Below are positions 48,648-58,512 of a DNA stretch of 64,000 bases, in pieces. The notes beneath the pieces are model-generated. The model had not been told where the DNA came from. It did not search any database and saw only the letters and a list, made by a program, of their open reading frames with translations. Source of the stretch: Candidatus Streptomyces philanthi. GTDB lineage: Bacteria; Actinomycetota; Actinomycetes; Streptomycetales; Streptomycetaceae. The translations under genes were made by a program, and so were the position numbers. Numbering within the stretch: position 1 is the stretch's first letter; each line of letters opens with the position of its first letter. The stretch lies in the NCBI GenBank assembly GCA_018114805.1, contig CP073042.1:7175501-7239500 (forward strand), read 5' to 3'.

Positions 48648-49439
48648 ATGATGGGACCGGCGCATTCGCTGTCCGGAGCGGCAGCCTGGCTGGGGGTGGG
48701 GGCGGCAGCCGGGGCCGCTGGGCATCCCATGCCCTGGCCGGTGCTCGTCGTCGGCGCGCTGATCTGCGCCGGAGCCGCGCTCGCTCCGGACCTCGACCAC
48801 AAGTCGGCGACGATATCCCGCGCCTTCGGCCCCCTCTCGCGCGCCCTGTGCGGGGTGATCGACAGCCTCTCCCACGCCGTCTACCAGGTCACCAGAAAGG
48901 CGGGCGACCCGCGGCGCGCGGGTGGGCACCGCACGCTCACCCATACGTGGGTCTGGGCCGTGCTGATCGGCGCTGGCGCCTCGGTGCTCGCCGTCACTGG
49001 CGGCCGCTGGGCCGTCCTGGGACTGCTCTTCGTGCACATGGTGCTCGCGGTCGAAGGGCTGCTGTGGCGGATGGCCCGGGTCTCAAGCGACGTACTGGTC
49101 TGGCTCCTGGGCGCGACCACTGCGCGGATTCTCGCCGAGATACTCAACAAGCCGGGCAACGGGTCGGACTGGCTGTTCACCGGGGACGGCCAGGAGTACC
49201 TGTGGCTGGGCCTGCCGATCGTGCTCGGCGCGCTGGTGCACGACATCGGCGACGCCCTGACGGTCTCCGGCTGCCCGATCCTGTGGCCCATACCGATAGG
49301 CCGCAAGCGCTGGTACCCGATCGGTCCGCCGAGGATCATGCGGTTCCGGGCCGGGAGCTGGGTGGAGCTCAAGGTGCTGATGCCCGCCTTCATTGTGCTG
49401 GGCGGCGCGGGCGGCCTCGGAGCCCTCGGCTTCCTGTAG
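48648..49439 (+). CDS. YdjM-like membrane metal-dependent hydrolase (DUF457)
   Basis: 263-aa membrane protein with several helices and conserved metal-ligand clusters: MMGPAHSLSGAAAW (His), ALAPDLDHKSATI (Asp/His), GGHRTLTHTW (two His), and ALVHDIGDALTVSGC (His/Asp). YdjM/DUF457 proteins are LexA-linked or phospholipase-like; function is not established here. ATG 48648 (or 48651) follows GGAACGACG. Intact, monocistronic. Confidence 0.9.
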   Translation: MMGPAHSLSGAAAWLGVGAAAGAAGHPMPWPVLVVGALICAGAALAPDLDHKSATISRAFGPLSRALCGVIDSLSHAVYQVTRKAGDPRRAGGHRTLTHTWVWAVLIGAGASVLAVTGGRWAVLGLLFVHMVLAVEGLLWRMARVSSDVLVWLLGATTARILAEILNKPGNGSDWLFTGDGQEYLWLGLPIVLGALVHDIGDALTVSGCPILWPIPIGRKRWYPIGPPRIMRFRAGSWVELKVLMPAFIVLGGAGGLGALGFL

Positions 49440-49611
49440 CCACACGCGCCGCAGGGACCCCCGCCCGGGCGACCGTGCGGGGGCCCACCGCCCAGGTGCC
49501 GGTGCGCGAAGGCTCCGCCTCGCTGGTCCCGGCACACACGCGGCGGCCCACCGGGCGTCGGCTCCCTTGGCGTCTTACGAGGCTGCTGGCGAGGGTGCGA
49601 CCATAGGCGGC

Positions 49612-50335
49612 ATGCGAATGTTGGGTGTGTTGCGGGCGTCGGCGGCGGTCGTGCTGGCCGCCCGACTTCTGGCCGGCTGCGAGGCCGGCGAGGGAGGGGC
49701 CGGCAGCGACGGGACCAAGCCGGCGGGGTCCAACGGGTCACCTGCCGTGGACAAGCGGCGCATCCCGGACGTGGGGGAGAAGTGGGCGGCGCGGATACCC
49801 CGCTCGGCGCGCCAGGTCGTGGCCGTGTACGGCGAGGGCCGGGAACTCCGCTGACGCCACCGTCGTGCTGTAAACCAAGGACGGCGACGCCTGGCAGCGG
49901 GACCGTTCGTGGTCGGCGCACAACGGCAGGCGGGGCTGGATGACCAACCACCGTGAGAACGACAAGCGCAGCCCGGTCGGCGTCTTCACGCTCAGCGACG
50001 CGGGCGGAGTGCTGGCCGACCCCGGTGCGAAACTGCCGTACCACCACACCGCCGCCTTCGCCGCCCCGCACTACTGGCCGAAGACCCACTGGCACGACTT
50101 CGACTACGTCATAGCCATCGAATACAACCGGATCAAGGGCGCGACACCCCTAGACCCGACCCGCCCCCAGGGCACCCGCAAGGGCGGCAGCATCTGGCTG
50201 CACCTCGACCACCGGAGCGGCACGTCGGGATGCGTGAGACTGCCCAAGGCGGGGATGGCGTACCTCCTGAAGACGCTCGACCCGACGCGACACCCCGTTG
50301 TGGTGATGGGGGACAAGCGGGAACTGGCCACCTGA
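49612..50335 (+). pseudogene. L,D-transpeptidase-like lipoprotein, frameshift and in-frame TAA
   Basis: Secreted lipoprotein with an L,D-transpeptidase (YkuD-type) catalytic region. The N-terminal signal ends in lipobox LLAGC. The catalytic segment is GSIWLHLDHRSGTSGCVRLPKAGM, with Cys nucleophile in SGCV and an upstream His. A frameshift near 49850 and a TAA at about 49870-49872 (VVL, then TKDGDAW, same frame, Tyr expected) break the link between anchor and catalytic domain. Repaired length is about 240 aa. It would cross-link or attach peptidoglycan outside the membrane. Converges on the GH109 gene. Confidence 0.82.
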
Positions 50336-50383
50336 GGTGATCGGGCACGGCCCGCCGGGCGAGGACGGGCCGTGCGCCGGAGG

Positions 50384-51839
50384 TCAGTTGCCGGCGGGCT
50401 TGGGCGAGTCGATGCCGGGACGGGACTTCTTCCACAGCCCGCGGGTGAAGTCGGGTATCTCCTGGGGCGCGCCGTTGGCCTTGATGGACGCGTGACTCAG
50501 CGGGAGCGGTGCGGTCCAGGTGGCCGCGTCGTAGACGTCGAAATCGGGGACGAGGCCGAGTCTCATGCACTGCGTGAGGCAGAACAGCATGATGTAGTCC
50601 ATGCCGCCGTGTCCGCCCGGCGGGTCGGCGTGTTCCTTCCAGAGCCAGTGGTCCCAGTCCGCGTAGTCCGCGAAGTCACCCCACTGGTGGTCGTTCCTGT
50701 CCGGTTCGAGATAGACGCGTGGTGGATAGTCCTCGAAGACGCCCTTGGTGCCGCCGAGGATGTTGAGCCGGCTGTAGGGGTGGGGGTTGGAGACGTTGTG
50801 CTCCAGCCGGATGACGCGTTCCTTGGCCGTTTGCACGAGGCTGATCGACATGTCGCTCTCGATGTACGACTCCTTCCAGCTCGGGTCGCCCGGCGGCGCG
50901 TGTTCCTCGCGGTAGGCGGCGAGGCCGAGGGAGGGTGAGCCGAACGTCGTGATGCGCATGGCTCGATCGCCCCGGTTGACGTCCATGTAGTTGGCGACCG
51001 GGGCGAACCCGTGGTTCGGGTAGAGGTCGCCGCGGAGCCTGGTGTGCCAGAGCCGACGCCACGGCCCCTCGTAGTAGGTGGGCGAGAACATCAGCGCCCG
51101 TAGGTCGTGGATGTACGCACCGGCGCCGTGTAGCAGTTCACCGAAGAGGCCCGCGTGTGCCATGCGCAGCACCCGCATCTCGTTCCTGCCGTACGCGCAG
51201 TTCTCCAAACTGAACGCAGTGCCGGCGCGTGCACTCGGAGACGTCCACCAGCTCCCACAGTTGGCCCAGCTTCATGGCCACGGGACACTCCACGCCGACG
51301 TGCTTGCCGTGGAGCATGGCTGCCCTGGCCATGGCGAAGTGGCTGTCCCAGGGCGTGGCGACGTAGACGAAGTCGAGATCGGAGCGTTGACGCAACCGCT
51401 CGAAGTCCTGGTCGTCCTTGGTGTAGAGAGCCGGTGCCGGCTGCCCCGCAGCCGTCACCTTGCGGGCGGCCCGCTCGGCCTTCGCGCGCACCACGTCGCA
51501 CAGCGCGACGACGCGGACGCCCGGTAGCGCCAGGAACAGGTCGATCATGCTGCCACCGCGCTGGCCGAGCCCGACGATGTCCACCCGTACGGTGCTGCGC
51601 CTCTCGAACGGCACCCCGATTATGGTGGCGGCCCGACGCGAGGTGCCTGCCACCCCGGCGGGCTCCCTCGCCCCCGCCGCTCGCGCGTCGGCCGCCGTTG
51701 CCTGCTGACCTCCGAGTGCGCCGATGCCGAGCCCGGCCGCTCCGGCGTCCACAGCACGGAGCGGCGGCTGGGGGCGGGGGGGTACGTCACCCCGCGGGCC
51801 GCTGGGCGGGTTCTGGTCCTGCGGTGTTGCCTCGTTCAC
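50384..51839 (-). pseudogene. Gfo/Idh/MocA oxidoreductase, GH109-like, one frameshift
   Basis: NAD-dependent Gfo/Idh/MocA protein of the GH109 alpha-N-acetylgalactosaminidase type, about 485 aa. N-terminal region is Ala/Gly rich (possible Tat or twin-arginine-like leader, not clear), followed by VRVDIVGLGQRGGSMIDLF (Rossmann) and ALCDVVRAKAERA. A frameshift near 51220 separates ECTRRHCVQ from LENCAYGRNEMRVLRMAHAGLFGELLHGAGAYIHDLR. The rest (YYEGPWRRLWHTRLRGDLYPNHGFAP) is clean. GTG 51839 follows GGAGGCTCG. Acts on GalNAc glycosides in known relatives. Confidence 0.85.
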
Positions 51840-52056
51840 CGAGCCTCCTGGAAAGCTATGGCGCGTGGCGTGCTACATCGCGTCAGACCTTGGCGGGTGT
51901 GTGGCATGTGGCACAAGAAGCGGAACGAGGCTTTCTTGGCCGGGAGTCCTCGGGCGACGGCACAGGCGCCGTACGACCGGGCGGCTTCGGCACGACCGCC
52001 CGTGCGGGCAGTACGGAGGTCGCGCGGTGGTGCCCCGGTCGGGCGTCGCTCCCGGG

Positions 52057-52509
52057 TCAGCCATCGCCGACGCAGCCGTGCGGGCTGCCTGCGAGGGTGT
52101 TGAGGAGGCCGCCCAGCAGCTCGCGCTCTCGCTCACTCAGCGGCTCCAGGATGTCCTCGGCCGCCGAGCGACGGGCCTGGCGCAGCGCGCGGAGCGTGGC
52201 TCGGCCGGTGTCCGTCAGCTCGATGCGTATCACGCGCCGGTTCGACGGGTCGGGGACGCGGCACACCACGCCGTTCGCCTCCAAGGCGTCGACCAGCGTC
52301 GTCACCGCGCGGGGCACCACCTCAAGCCGGGCGGCCAGGTCGGCCATGCGCGGAGGCTCGGCGTCGTACAACGCCACGGTGCGCAGCAACCGGGCCTGAG
52401 CCGGAGTGATGCCGAGGGGCTCCAGATAGCGCTTCTGCGCGCGGTGCAGCCTGCGGGTGAGGCGCAGCAACTGCTCGGCGAGCTGGCCGGAGGCGTCGGG
52501 GGCGGGCAT
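52057..52509 (-). CDS. MarR-family transcriptional regulator
   Basis: 150-aa winged-helix regulator. Dimerisation helix LAEQLLRLTRRLHRAQKRYLEPLGITPAQARLLRTV, recognition region PPRMADLAARLEVVPRAVTTLVDALEANGVVCR, and wing VPDPSNRRVIRIELTDTGR. ATG 52509. Divergent from an ABC exporter starting at 52624, so it probably controls export of a drug or metabolite and itself. Intact. Confidence 0.92.
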   Translation of the reverse strand: MPAPDASGQLAEQLLRLTRRLHRAQKRYLEPLGITPAQARLLRTVALYDAEPPRMADLAARLEVVPRAVTTLVDALEANGVVCRVPDPSNRRVIRIELTDTGRATLRALRQARRSAAEDILEPLSERERELLGGLLNTLAGSPHGCVGDG

Positions 52510-52530
52510 GTGCGGAGCCTATCAGGACCA

Positions 52531-52570
52531 AGTACATTGTGAGTATAGGTAATAGTGAGCTATCCTCGAT
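52531..52570. promoter_or_regulatory. MarR/ABC intergenic operator candidate
   Basis: AT-rich 40-bp patch with two related elements, TGTGAGTAT (about 52538) and AGTGAGCTAT (about 52555), between the divergent MarR and exporter genes. Overlapping promoters and a MarR site are inferred. Confidence 0.45.
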
Positions 52571-52623
52571 AAGGCCCATCCTCGGTCCGCCCGCGGATCC
52601 CCGCGTACCCCGGTAAGGAGTCC

Positions 52624-53830
52624 ATGCGCGATCACGAACCACGGTGGGAGCCACCGGCTGCCGACCGCGATGAACCAGCCCAAGTCCGGCGCATCCTGCG
52701 CCTTTTCCGCCCCTATCGGGGCCGCCTCGCCCTGGTCGGGCTGCTGGTGGCCGCTTCCTCGCTGGTCACGGTGGCCTCGCCGTTCATGCTGCGCGAAGTG
52801 CTCCACACCGCCATTCCCCAGGGGCGGTCGGGACTGCTGACGCTGCTGGTCTGCGGCATGATCGTCGCGGCCGTGGTCAACAGCGTCTTCGGCGTCCTGC
52901 AGACCCTGATCTCCACCACCGTCGGCCAACGGGTCATGCTCGACCTGCGCACCGCCGTCTACGACCGCCTCCAACGCATGTCGCTGGCGTTCTTCACGCG
53001 CACCCGCACCGGCGAGGTGCAGTCGCGCATTGCCAACGACATCGGCGGCATGCAGGCCACCGTGACGTCCACGGCCACGTCCCTGGTCTCGAACCTGACC
53101 AGCGTGATAGCGAGCATCGTGGCCATGCTGGCGCTGGACTGGCGGCTGACGGCGGTCTCGCTCTGCCTGCTGCCGGTCTTCGTCTGGATCAGCCGCCGGG
53201 TCGGCAGGGAGCGCAAGCGGATCACCTCGCAGCGGCAGAAGCAGATGGCGGCGATGGCCGCGCTCGTCACCGAGTCGCTGTCGGTCAGCGGCATCCTGCT
53301 CGGCCGCACCATGGGGCGCTCGGACTCGCTCACCGCCGATTTCACCCGCGAGTCCGAGCGGCTGGTGAACCTGGAGGTGCGCTCCAGCCTGGCCGGCCGT
53401 TGGCGCATGGCGACCATCGGCATCGTCATGGCGGCCATGCCCGCGGTCATCTACTGAACGGCCGGCATGGCGCTCCGGGGCGGCGGCTCCGGTGTGAGCA
53501 TCGGCACCCTGGTCGCCTTCGTCTCGCAGCAACAGGGCCTGTTCCGGCCTACGGTGAGCCTGCTCTCCACCGGCGTGCAGATGCAGACCTCGCTGGCGCT
53601 CTTTCACCGCATCTTCGAGTACCTCGACCTGCCGGTGGGCATCGCCGAGCCGGACCAGCCGGTGCGCCTGGGCACCGTGCGCGGAGACGTCCGCTTCGAG
53701 AACGTCAGCTTCTCCTACGACCCCGACGCGGCCGAACCCACCCTGCGGGGCGTCGACGTGACGGTTCCCGCCGGCGGCAGCCTCGCCGTGGTCGGTCCCA
53801 CGGGCTCGGGGGAGAACACCCTGAGCTACC
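52624..53830 (+). pseudogene. ABC exporter, truncated in the nucleotide-binding domain
   Basis: Fused membrane-ATPase exporter. The membrane domain starts RILRLFRPYRGRLALVGLLVAASSLVT and includes FFTRTRTGEVQSRIANDIGGMQ and the coupling-loop region. A TGA at 53455-53457 (AVIY, then TAGMALRG, same frame, Trp expected) interrupts it. The ATPase part starts VRFENVSFSYDPDAAEP and reaches the Walker A motif, which reads GPTGSGENT instead of GPTGSGKST. About five codons later the sequence stops matching an exporter: the rest of the ATPase is gone and a LigD-polymerase fragment on the other strand begins at about 53835. ATG 52624 follows GGTAAGGAG. Confidence 0.85.
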
Positions 53831-53834
53831 TCTC

Positions 53835-54136
53835 GACGACGACGTGCGGGGCGGGATCCCCCTTGCCGGCACGGAGGTGATGGTGACCCAGTCGGAGCAG
53901 CCGGGCGGCGGGTTCTTGGCGTACCAGCGCTCGCTGTCCACGCCGTCCGGGGCGCGGACGAACGAGGCCGCCCGGTCGGTGGTGTGCGGCACCATCAGTG
54001 GGGCTACGCGCGCGTAGTAGTGCAGGAGTTCGGCCTTGGTGTGCTCCGATGCGGGGAAGAGCGTCTTGCGCAGGTGTGTCAGGGCCAGTTGGTGGCCGTC
54101 CACCCGCACGGCCTGCCGGTCGGGGGCTGCGGACAT
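53835..54136 (-). pseudogene. N-terminal fragment of LigD-type DNA polymerase/primase domain
   Basis: First about 100 residues of an archaeo-eukaryotic primase-like polymerase domain as in LigD of bacterial end joining: VRVDGHQLALTHLRKTLFPASEHTKAELLHYYARVAPLMVPHT, then SERWYAKNPPPGCSDWVTI. A frameshift near 53880 is needed to read APHVVVE, after which the match stops at the ABC exporter junction. The catalytic Asp pairs that follow in the domain are missing. ATG 54136. Non-functional as read. Confidence 0.75.
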
Positions 54137-54471
54137 GGCACGGACGATGCCACGCGCCCGGCGTGCGCGCGGGCGGCGCGGCGGGCCGGCCCGACCCCGG
54201 CGCGCGGTTCGCCCGGGTGCGCGGCCCGTGGTGACGGAGCGCCGCCGACACCCCGCGCGCGGGGCCGGCCGCAGGCACGCGGCGCACTGCCGGGGGCGCC
54301 CGGCGAGTGGGGAAGGGGAGCGCGGGGGAGCGGCGGGAGGGGCGGGAGCACGTGGCGCTCGGACGGGGCGAGGGGGCCGAACCGGGGCCGGAACCCAGCG
54401 TTCCTCCGGTCACCGTAGGTCATATAACGTTAAAGAAATCGCTCTGACCACGTGCGTCCCAGGAGGCAACC
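54137..54471. other. Promoter region of antiporter operon
   Basis: About 335 GC-rich bp with no gene. An AT-rich patch near 54419-54436 (CATATAACGTTAAAG) about 40 bp before the antiporter regulator is a good -10 candidate. Confidence 0.45.
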
Positions 54472-54942
54472 ATGGGCACACGGCGCACCACGCTGCCCGG
54501 TGTCGGTACCCAGTACGACTTCACGACGCACGCCGGACAGCACCTGTCCGTCGTCGTCCACCACGACGGCCGTCGCTTCATCGGCTTCTACTCCCAGGAC
54601 GACCCCGACTCCTGTCAGGTGTCCATCTGCCTCGCGTCCGAGGAGGCGACCGCGGTCGCCCACCTCATCGACCCGGCGCCCATCGCCGCCGTCCGCACCG
54701 ACGGCATCGACCTGGTCACCGAGCACATACCGGTCGGCAGCAGGTCCCCGTACGCGGGACGGCTGCTCGGCGACACCGGTGCCAGGACCCGTACCGGGGC
54801 GTCCATCGTCGCGGTGCTGCGCCGCACCAGCGCGCACCCTTCGCCCGGCCCCGACTTCCGGTTCGCCATCGGCGACACGCTCGTCGCGGTCGGCACCCGA
54901 GAGGGCGTCGACGCGCTCTCCACCATCATCGCGGAGGGCTGA
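54472..54942 (+). CDS. TrkA-C-domain regulatory subunit of a cation/proton antiporter
   Basis: 156-aa protein of the KhtT type: N-terminal segment (GTQYDFTTHAGQHLSVVVHHDGRRFIGFYS) and C-terminal RCK/TrkA-C domain (AGRLLGDTGARTRTGASIVAVLRR, DFRFAIGDTLVAVGTREGVDALSTIIAEG), which binds nucleotide or ions and gates the partner transporter. ATG 54472 follows AGGAGGCAACC. The antiporter gene starts 6 bp after its stop, so they form an operon. Intact. Confidence 0.9.
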   Translation: MGTRRTTLPGVGTQYDFTTHAGQHLSVVVHHDGRRFIGFYSQDDPDSCQVSICLASEEATAVAHLIDPAPIAAVRTDGIDLVTEHIPVGSRSPYAGRLLGDTGARTRTGASIVAVLRRTSAHPSPGPDFRFAIGDTLVAVGTREGVDALSTIIAEG

Positions 54943-54948
54943 ACCAGC

Positions 54949-56358
54949 GTGCATGACACCACAACACTCCTCATAGAGCTCGGGGCCGTCATCCTGGGCC
55001 TCGGGCTCATCGGGCGTTTGGCGCTGCGCTTCGGCCTGTCACCGATACCGCTCTACCTGCTGGCCGGCCTCGCCTTCGGGCAGGGCGGGCTGCTCCCGCT
55101 CAAGGCCAGTGAGGAGTTCGTCGGCGTCGGCGCTGAAATTGGCGTGATACTGCTGCTGCTCCTGCTCGGTCTGGAGTACAGCGCGTCAGAACTCGTCACC
55201 AGCCTGAAGACCCAGCACCCGTCCGGTGCGGTTGACTTCGCCCTCAACGCTGTCCCGGGGGCCGTCGCCGCCCTCCTCCTCGGCTGGGGCCCGGTCGGCG
55301 CCGTCGCCCTCGCCGGCGTCACCTGGATCTCCTCGTCGGGCGTCATCGCCAAGGTCCTCACCGACCTCGGACGCCTCGGCAACCGCGAGACGCCGGTCAT
55401 CCTGAGCGTCCTGGTCATCGAGGACCTGTCGATGGCCGTCTACCTGCCGCTGCTCACCGCGCTGTTGGCCGGCGCCGGCCTCGCGGGCGGCAGCCTGACC
55501 CTGCTCGTCGCGCTCGGCACCGTCGGCATCGTGCTCTACCTCGCCCTGCGGCACGGCCGGTTGATCAGCCGGGCTGTCTCGTCGGACAACCCCGAGATGC
55601 TGCTGCTGGTCGTGCTGGGCCTGACACTGCTGGTCGCTGGCGTCGCCCAGGAGCTCCAGGTCTCCGCGGCGGTGGGGGCGTTCCTGGTCGGCATCGCGCT
55701 CTCCGGCGAGGTGGCCGAGGGCGCGGAGCGGCTGCTGACGCCGCTGCGCGACTTGTTCGCGGCCGTCTTCTTCGTCTTCTTCGGCCTGTCTACCGACCCG
55801 ACCGAGATCCCGCCGGTCCTGGTGCCCGCGCTGCTGCTCGCGGCGGTCACCACGGTCTCCAAGATCGGCACCGGTTGGTACGCGGCGCGGCGCGCCGGCA
55901 TCGGGCCGCGCGGGCGGCTGCGCGCCGGAGGCACGCTCGTCGCGCGCGGCGAGTTCTCCATCATCATCGCCGGGCTCGCGGTCAGCACGGAGCCCAGGAT
56001 CGGGCCCATCGCCACGGCGTACGTGCTGATCCTGGTCATCGTCGGCCCGCTCGCCGCCCGCTACACCGAGCCCGCCGTACGCCGGCTGAACGAACGCCGC
56101 ACCGGGGGCTCCGCCGCCCGAGCGGCCCGCGCCGACCCGGCGAGCGACGCCCCGCCCCTGCCCGTCGGGCCCGAGCCGGCGGGCGATGCCGCTGCCGCCA
56201 CCGACGCGCCGGCCCCGCCCCCGCGCCCAGCCGAGGCCGCCGCGCCCGGCCCCGACGCGTCCGCGACGCGCCTCGCGGAGCCCGAGCCGGACGCCGGTAC
56301 GCCGCCCGAGGACGAGCCGGGGCTGTCCACCCACCGGGGCGGCAAGCCGCTCCCGTAG
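54949..56358 (+). CDS. CPA2 cation/proton antiporter (KhtU/KefB-like)
   Basis: 469-aa membrane transporter exchanging K+ or Na+ for H+. About 12 helices from LLIELGAVILGLGLIGRLAL onward; conserved signature GVIAKVLTDLGRLGNRETPVILSVLVIEDLSM, including the central ED of CPA2 antiporters, and SAAVGAFLVGIALSGEVAEGAE. The C-terminal about 85 residues are Pro/Ala-rich and disordered; no TrkA-N domain is present, which fits the separate regulatory subunit upstream. GTG 54949. Intact. Confidence 0.92.
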   Translation: MHDTTTLLIELGAVILGLGLIGRLALRFGLSPIPLYLLAGLAFGQGGLLPLKASEEFVGVGAEIGVILLLLLLGLEYSASELVTSLKTQHPSGAVDFALNAVPGAVAALLLGWGPVGAVALAGVTWISSSGVIAKVLTDLGRLGNRETPVILSVLVIEDLSMAVYLPLLTALLAGAGLAGGSLTLLVALGTVGIVLYLALRHGRLISRAVSSDNPEMLLLVVLGLTLLVAGVAQELQVSAAVGAFLVGIALSGEVAEGAERLLTPLRDLFAAVFFVFFGLSTDPTEIPPVLVPALLLAAVTTVSKIGTGWYAARRAGIGPRGRLRAGGTLVARGEFSIIIAGLAVSTEPRIGPIATAYVLILVIVGPLAARYTEPAVRRLNERRTGGSAARAARADPASDAPPLPVGPEPAGDAAAATDAPAPPPRPAEAAAPGPDASATRLAEPEPDAGTPPEDEPGLSTHRGGKPLP

Positions 56359-56448
56359 CGGCGCGTGGACGCGGGGAGAGCCCGTCGCCCCGAGCCGCGA
56401 CCGGCCACGACGGCCGCGCGGCCCACACCCGGTGGACGGGGCGGCGGG

Positions 56449-56620
56449 TCAGCTCCGCGTCGCCCGCTTCCAGTCCTCGGCGAGCAGGCCGAGCAGCACC
56501 TCGTCGAGGAACTCGCCGAGGACCCAGGACGAGGAGCGCAGCACGCCCTCGCGGACGAAGCCGTTGCGTTCGGCGGAGCGTAGCATCGGGGTGTTGTCCG
56601 CCAGCGTCTCGATGTTCTGA
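56449..56620 (-). pseudogene. C-terminal fragment of a GNAT acetyltransferase
   Basis: Reads NIETLADNTPMLRSAERNGFVREGVLRSSSWVLGEFLDEVLLGLLAEDWKRATRS (in short segments a typical RimJ/RimL-like C-terminus). The acetyl-CoA-binding N-terminal part is missing because the sequence joins a solute-binding protein gene on the other strand at about 56617. Confidence 0.75.
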
Positions 56621-57560
56621 TGGTCAACAACCCACAGATGGTGGAGTTACAGAAGCTGATCAAACGGCACTTCACCAAGGACACCGGAATCAAGGTAAAC
56701 TTCACCATGGTACCCGAGAACGACGTCCGCGACAAGATCAGTCAGTACTTCTCCAACCAGGCCGGCCAGTACGACGTCGCCACCATCAGCAATTTCGAGG
56801 TCCCCTTTTTCTCCGCACACGGCTGGCTACGCGACCTGGCGCCCCACTCGCCGAGGACCCCGCCTTCGACCAGCAGGACATCCTCGCCCCGGTACGGCAG
56901 TCGCTGACCGCCGACGACGGAAAGGTCTACGCCGAGCCGTTCTACGGCGTGAGCACGGGCAGGCGGGCGTCGCGCAGTCGGGTTACGCAGAATGCCTCTA
57001 CAACATGTCGCAGGGCAAGAGCACGATGTGGTACGACGCCACCGCGGCGGCCGGCACGCTGGAGGAGGCGAAGTCCCCCGTGAAGGGCAAGATCGGCTAC
57101 GTGAAGGCCCCGGTGAACAAGACCTCGGACTCCGGCTGGCTCTACACCTGGGCCTGGGGCATGCAAAAGGCGTCGAAGAAGTCGGACGACGCCTGGAAGT
57201 TCATCTCCTGGGCCTCCGGCAAGGAAATACGAGGCCCTGGTGGGGCGGGAGAGCGGCTGGGCCAACGTACCGGCCGGGAAACGCGCCTCGACGTACGCCC
57301 GACCGGAATACCGGGCCGCGGCGAGCGCGTTCGCCGACGTCACGCACCGCTCCATCGCCGTCACCAAGCCGCGCGACCCGGGCGTCCAACCCAGGCCCGC
57401 GGCCGGCATCCAGTTCGTCGGCGTCCCCGAGTTCACCGACCTCGGCACCCGGGTCTCCCAGGAGATCAGCGCGGCCATCGCTGGCCGCCAGTCGGTGCGC
57501 GCGGCGCTGCGCGCCTCCCAGAAGATGGCCGAGTGGGTCGGCGAGGAGTACCAGGACTGA
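56617..57560 (+). pseudogene. Polyol/sugar ABC substrate-binding protein, N-truncated with internal deletion
   Basis: Family 1 extracellular solute-binding protein of the sorbitol/mannitol type. The match begins inside the mature protein (MVNNPQMVELQKLIKRHFTK), so signal peptide and first strand are missing. After KVYAEPFYG near 56950 about 150 residues are absent; the match resumes at GVAQSGYAECLYNMSQGKSTMWYDATAAAG. Frameshifts near 56857 and 57225. The C-terminus (SRQ-type helix region ending MAEWVGEEYQD) is clear. It sits immediately before two permeases (stop/start ATGA overlap at 57558-57562), so it is the first gene of a polyol importer. Confidence 0.82.
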
Positions 57561-58512
57561 TGACCGCGCCCTCCGCCGGGTTGCGCGCCCCCGTCACACC
57601 CGCGCCTGGGGTCAGGCCGCCGCAGCCACCCAACCGCCTCAAGGCGTGGGCCACGCGCCCCCCTTGCTGCCCGCCCTGGTCTTCCTGATCGCCGTCACCC
57701 AACTGCCCTTCGTGGCCACCCTGGTGATCTCGCTCTTCGACTGGAACTCCCTGGACCCAGACGACCGGCACTTCACCGGCCTGAGCAACTACCGCCGCGC
57801 CGCCGAGGACGAGGCGCTGTGCGAGTTGGTGCTCACCACCGCCGTGCTGACGGCCACCGTCGTCCTGGCCACCGTCGTGCTCGGGCTGTTGCTCGACCGC
57901 CGGTTCCGGGGCCGGGGGTGGTGCGTACCCTGCTCATCGCCCCCTTCCTGGTGGTCCCGGTCGCCGCCGCGCTGCTGTGGAAGCACGTCCTCTACAACCC
58001 CGACTACGGTCTCTTCAACGGCGCCCTGACCTGGGTGGCCGCCCGCTTCGGCGACGACAGCCCGCCCCAGCCGGACTGGGTGTCGGAGATGCCGCTGCTG
58101 GCCGTCGAGGCATCGCTGATCTGGCAGTGGACGCCGTTCATGATGTTGATCCTGCTGGCCGGGTTGCAGAGCCGTCCGATGGACATGATCGAGGCCGCGC
58201 GCATCGACGGCGCCGGCAACTGACAGATCTTCCGCTACCTCACCCTGCCTCACCTCCGCCGCTACCTGGAACTCGGCGTGCTGCTCGGCTCGGTGTACAT
58301 CGTGCAGAACTTCGACGCGGTCTTCACCATCACCGCCGGCGGCCTGGACACGGCCAACCTGCTACACCATCTACCAGACCTTCTACCAGGCCCACGAGTA
58401 CGGCCAGGCGTCCGCGGGCGGCGTGCTCGTCGTCATCGGCTCGATCATCATCACGACCTTCGCGCTGCGGGTGGTCTCGTCGCTGTTCACCGAGGAGGCG
58501 TCCCGTTCATGA
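57560..58512 (+). pseudogene. Sugar ABC permease (MalF type), frameshifts and in-frame TGA
   Basis: First permease of the polyol importer. ATG 57560. Helices LLPALVFLIAVTQLPFVATLVISLFDWNS and VLTATVVLATVVLGLLLD; periplasmic loop NYRRAAEDEALCE; EAA-loop region MDMIEAARIDGAG then TGA at 58221-58223 where Trp is expected, and QIFRYLTLPHLRRYLELGVLLGS continues in frame. Shifts near 57658, 57915 and 58372. Ends FTEEASRS overlapping the next start. Repaired length is about 315 aa. Confidence 0.85.

Noticed and set aside
45617..49606. 1329-codon plus-strand open frame opposite tesB and the helicase
   Set aside because: It is antisense to two intact conserved genes; long stop-free shadows are normal at this GC content.
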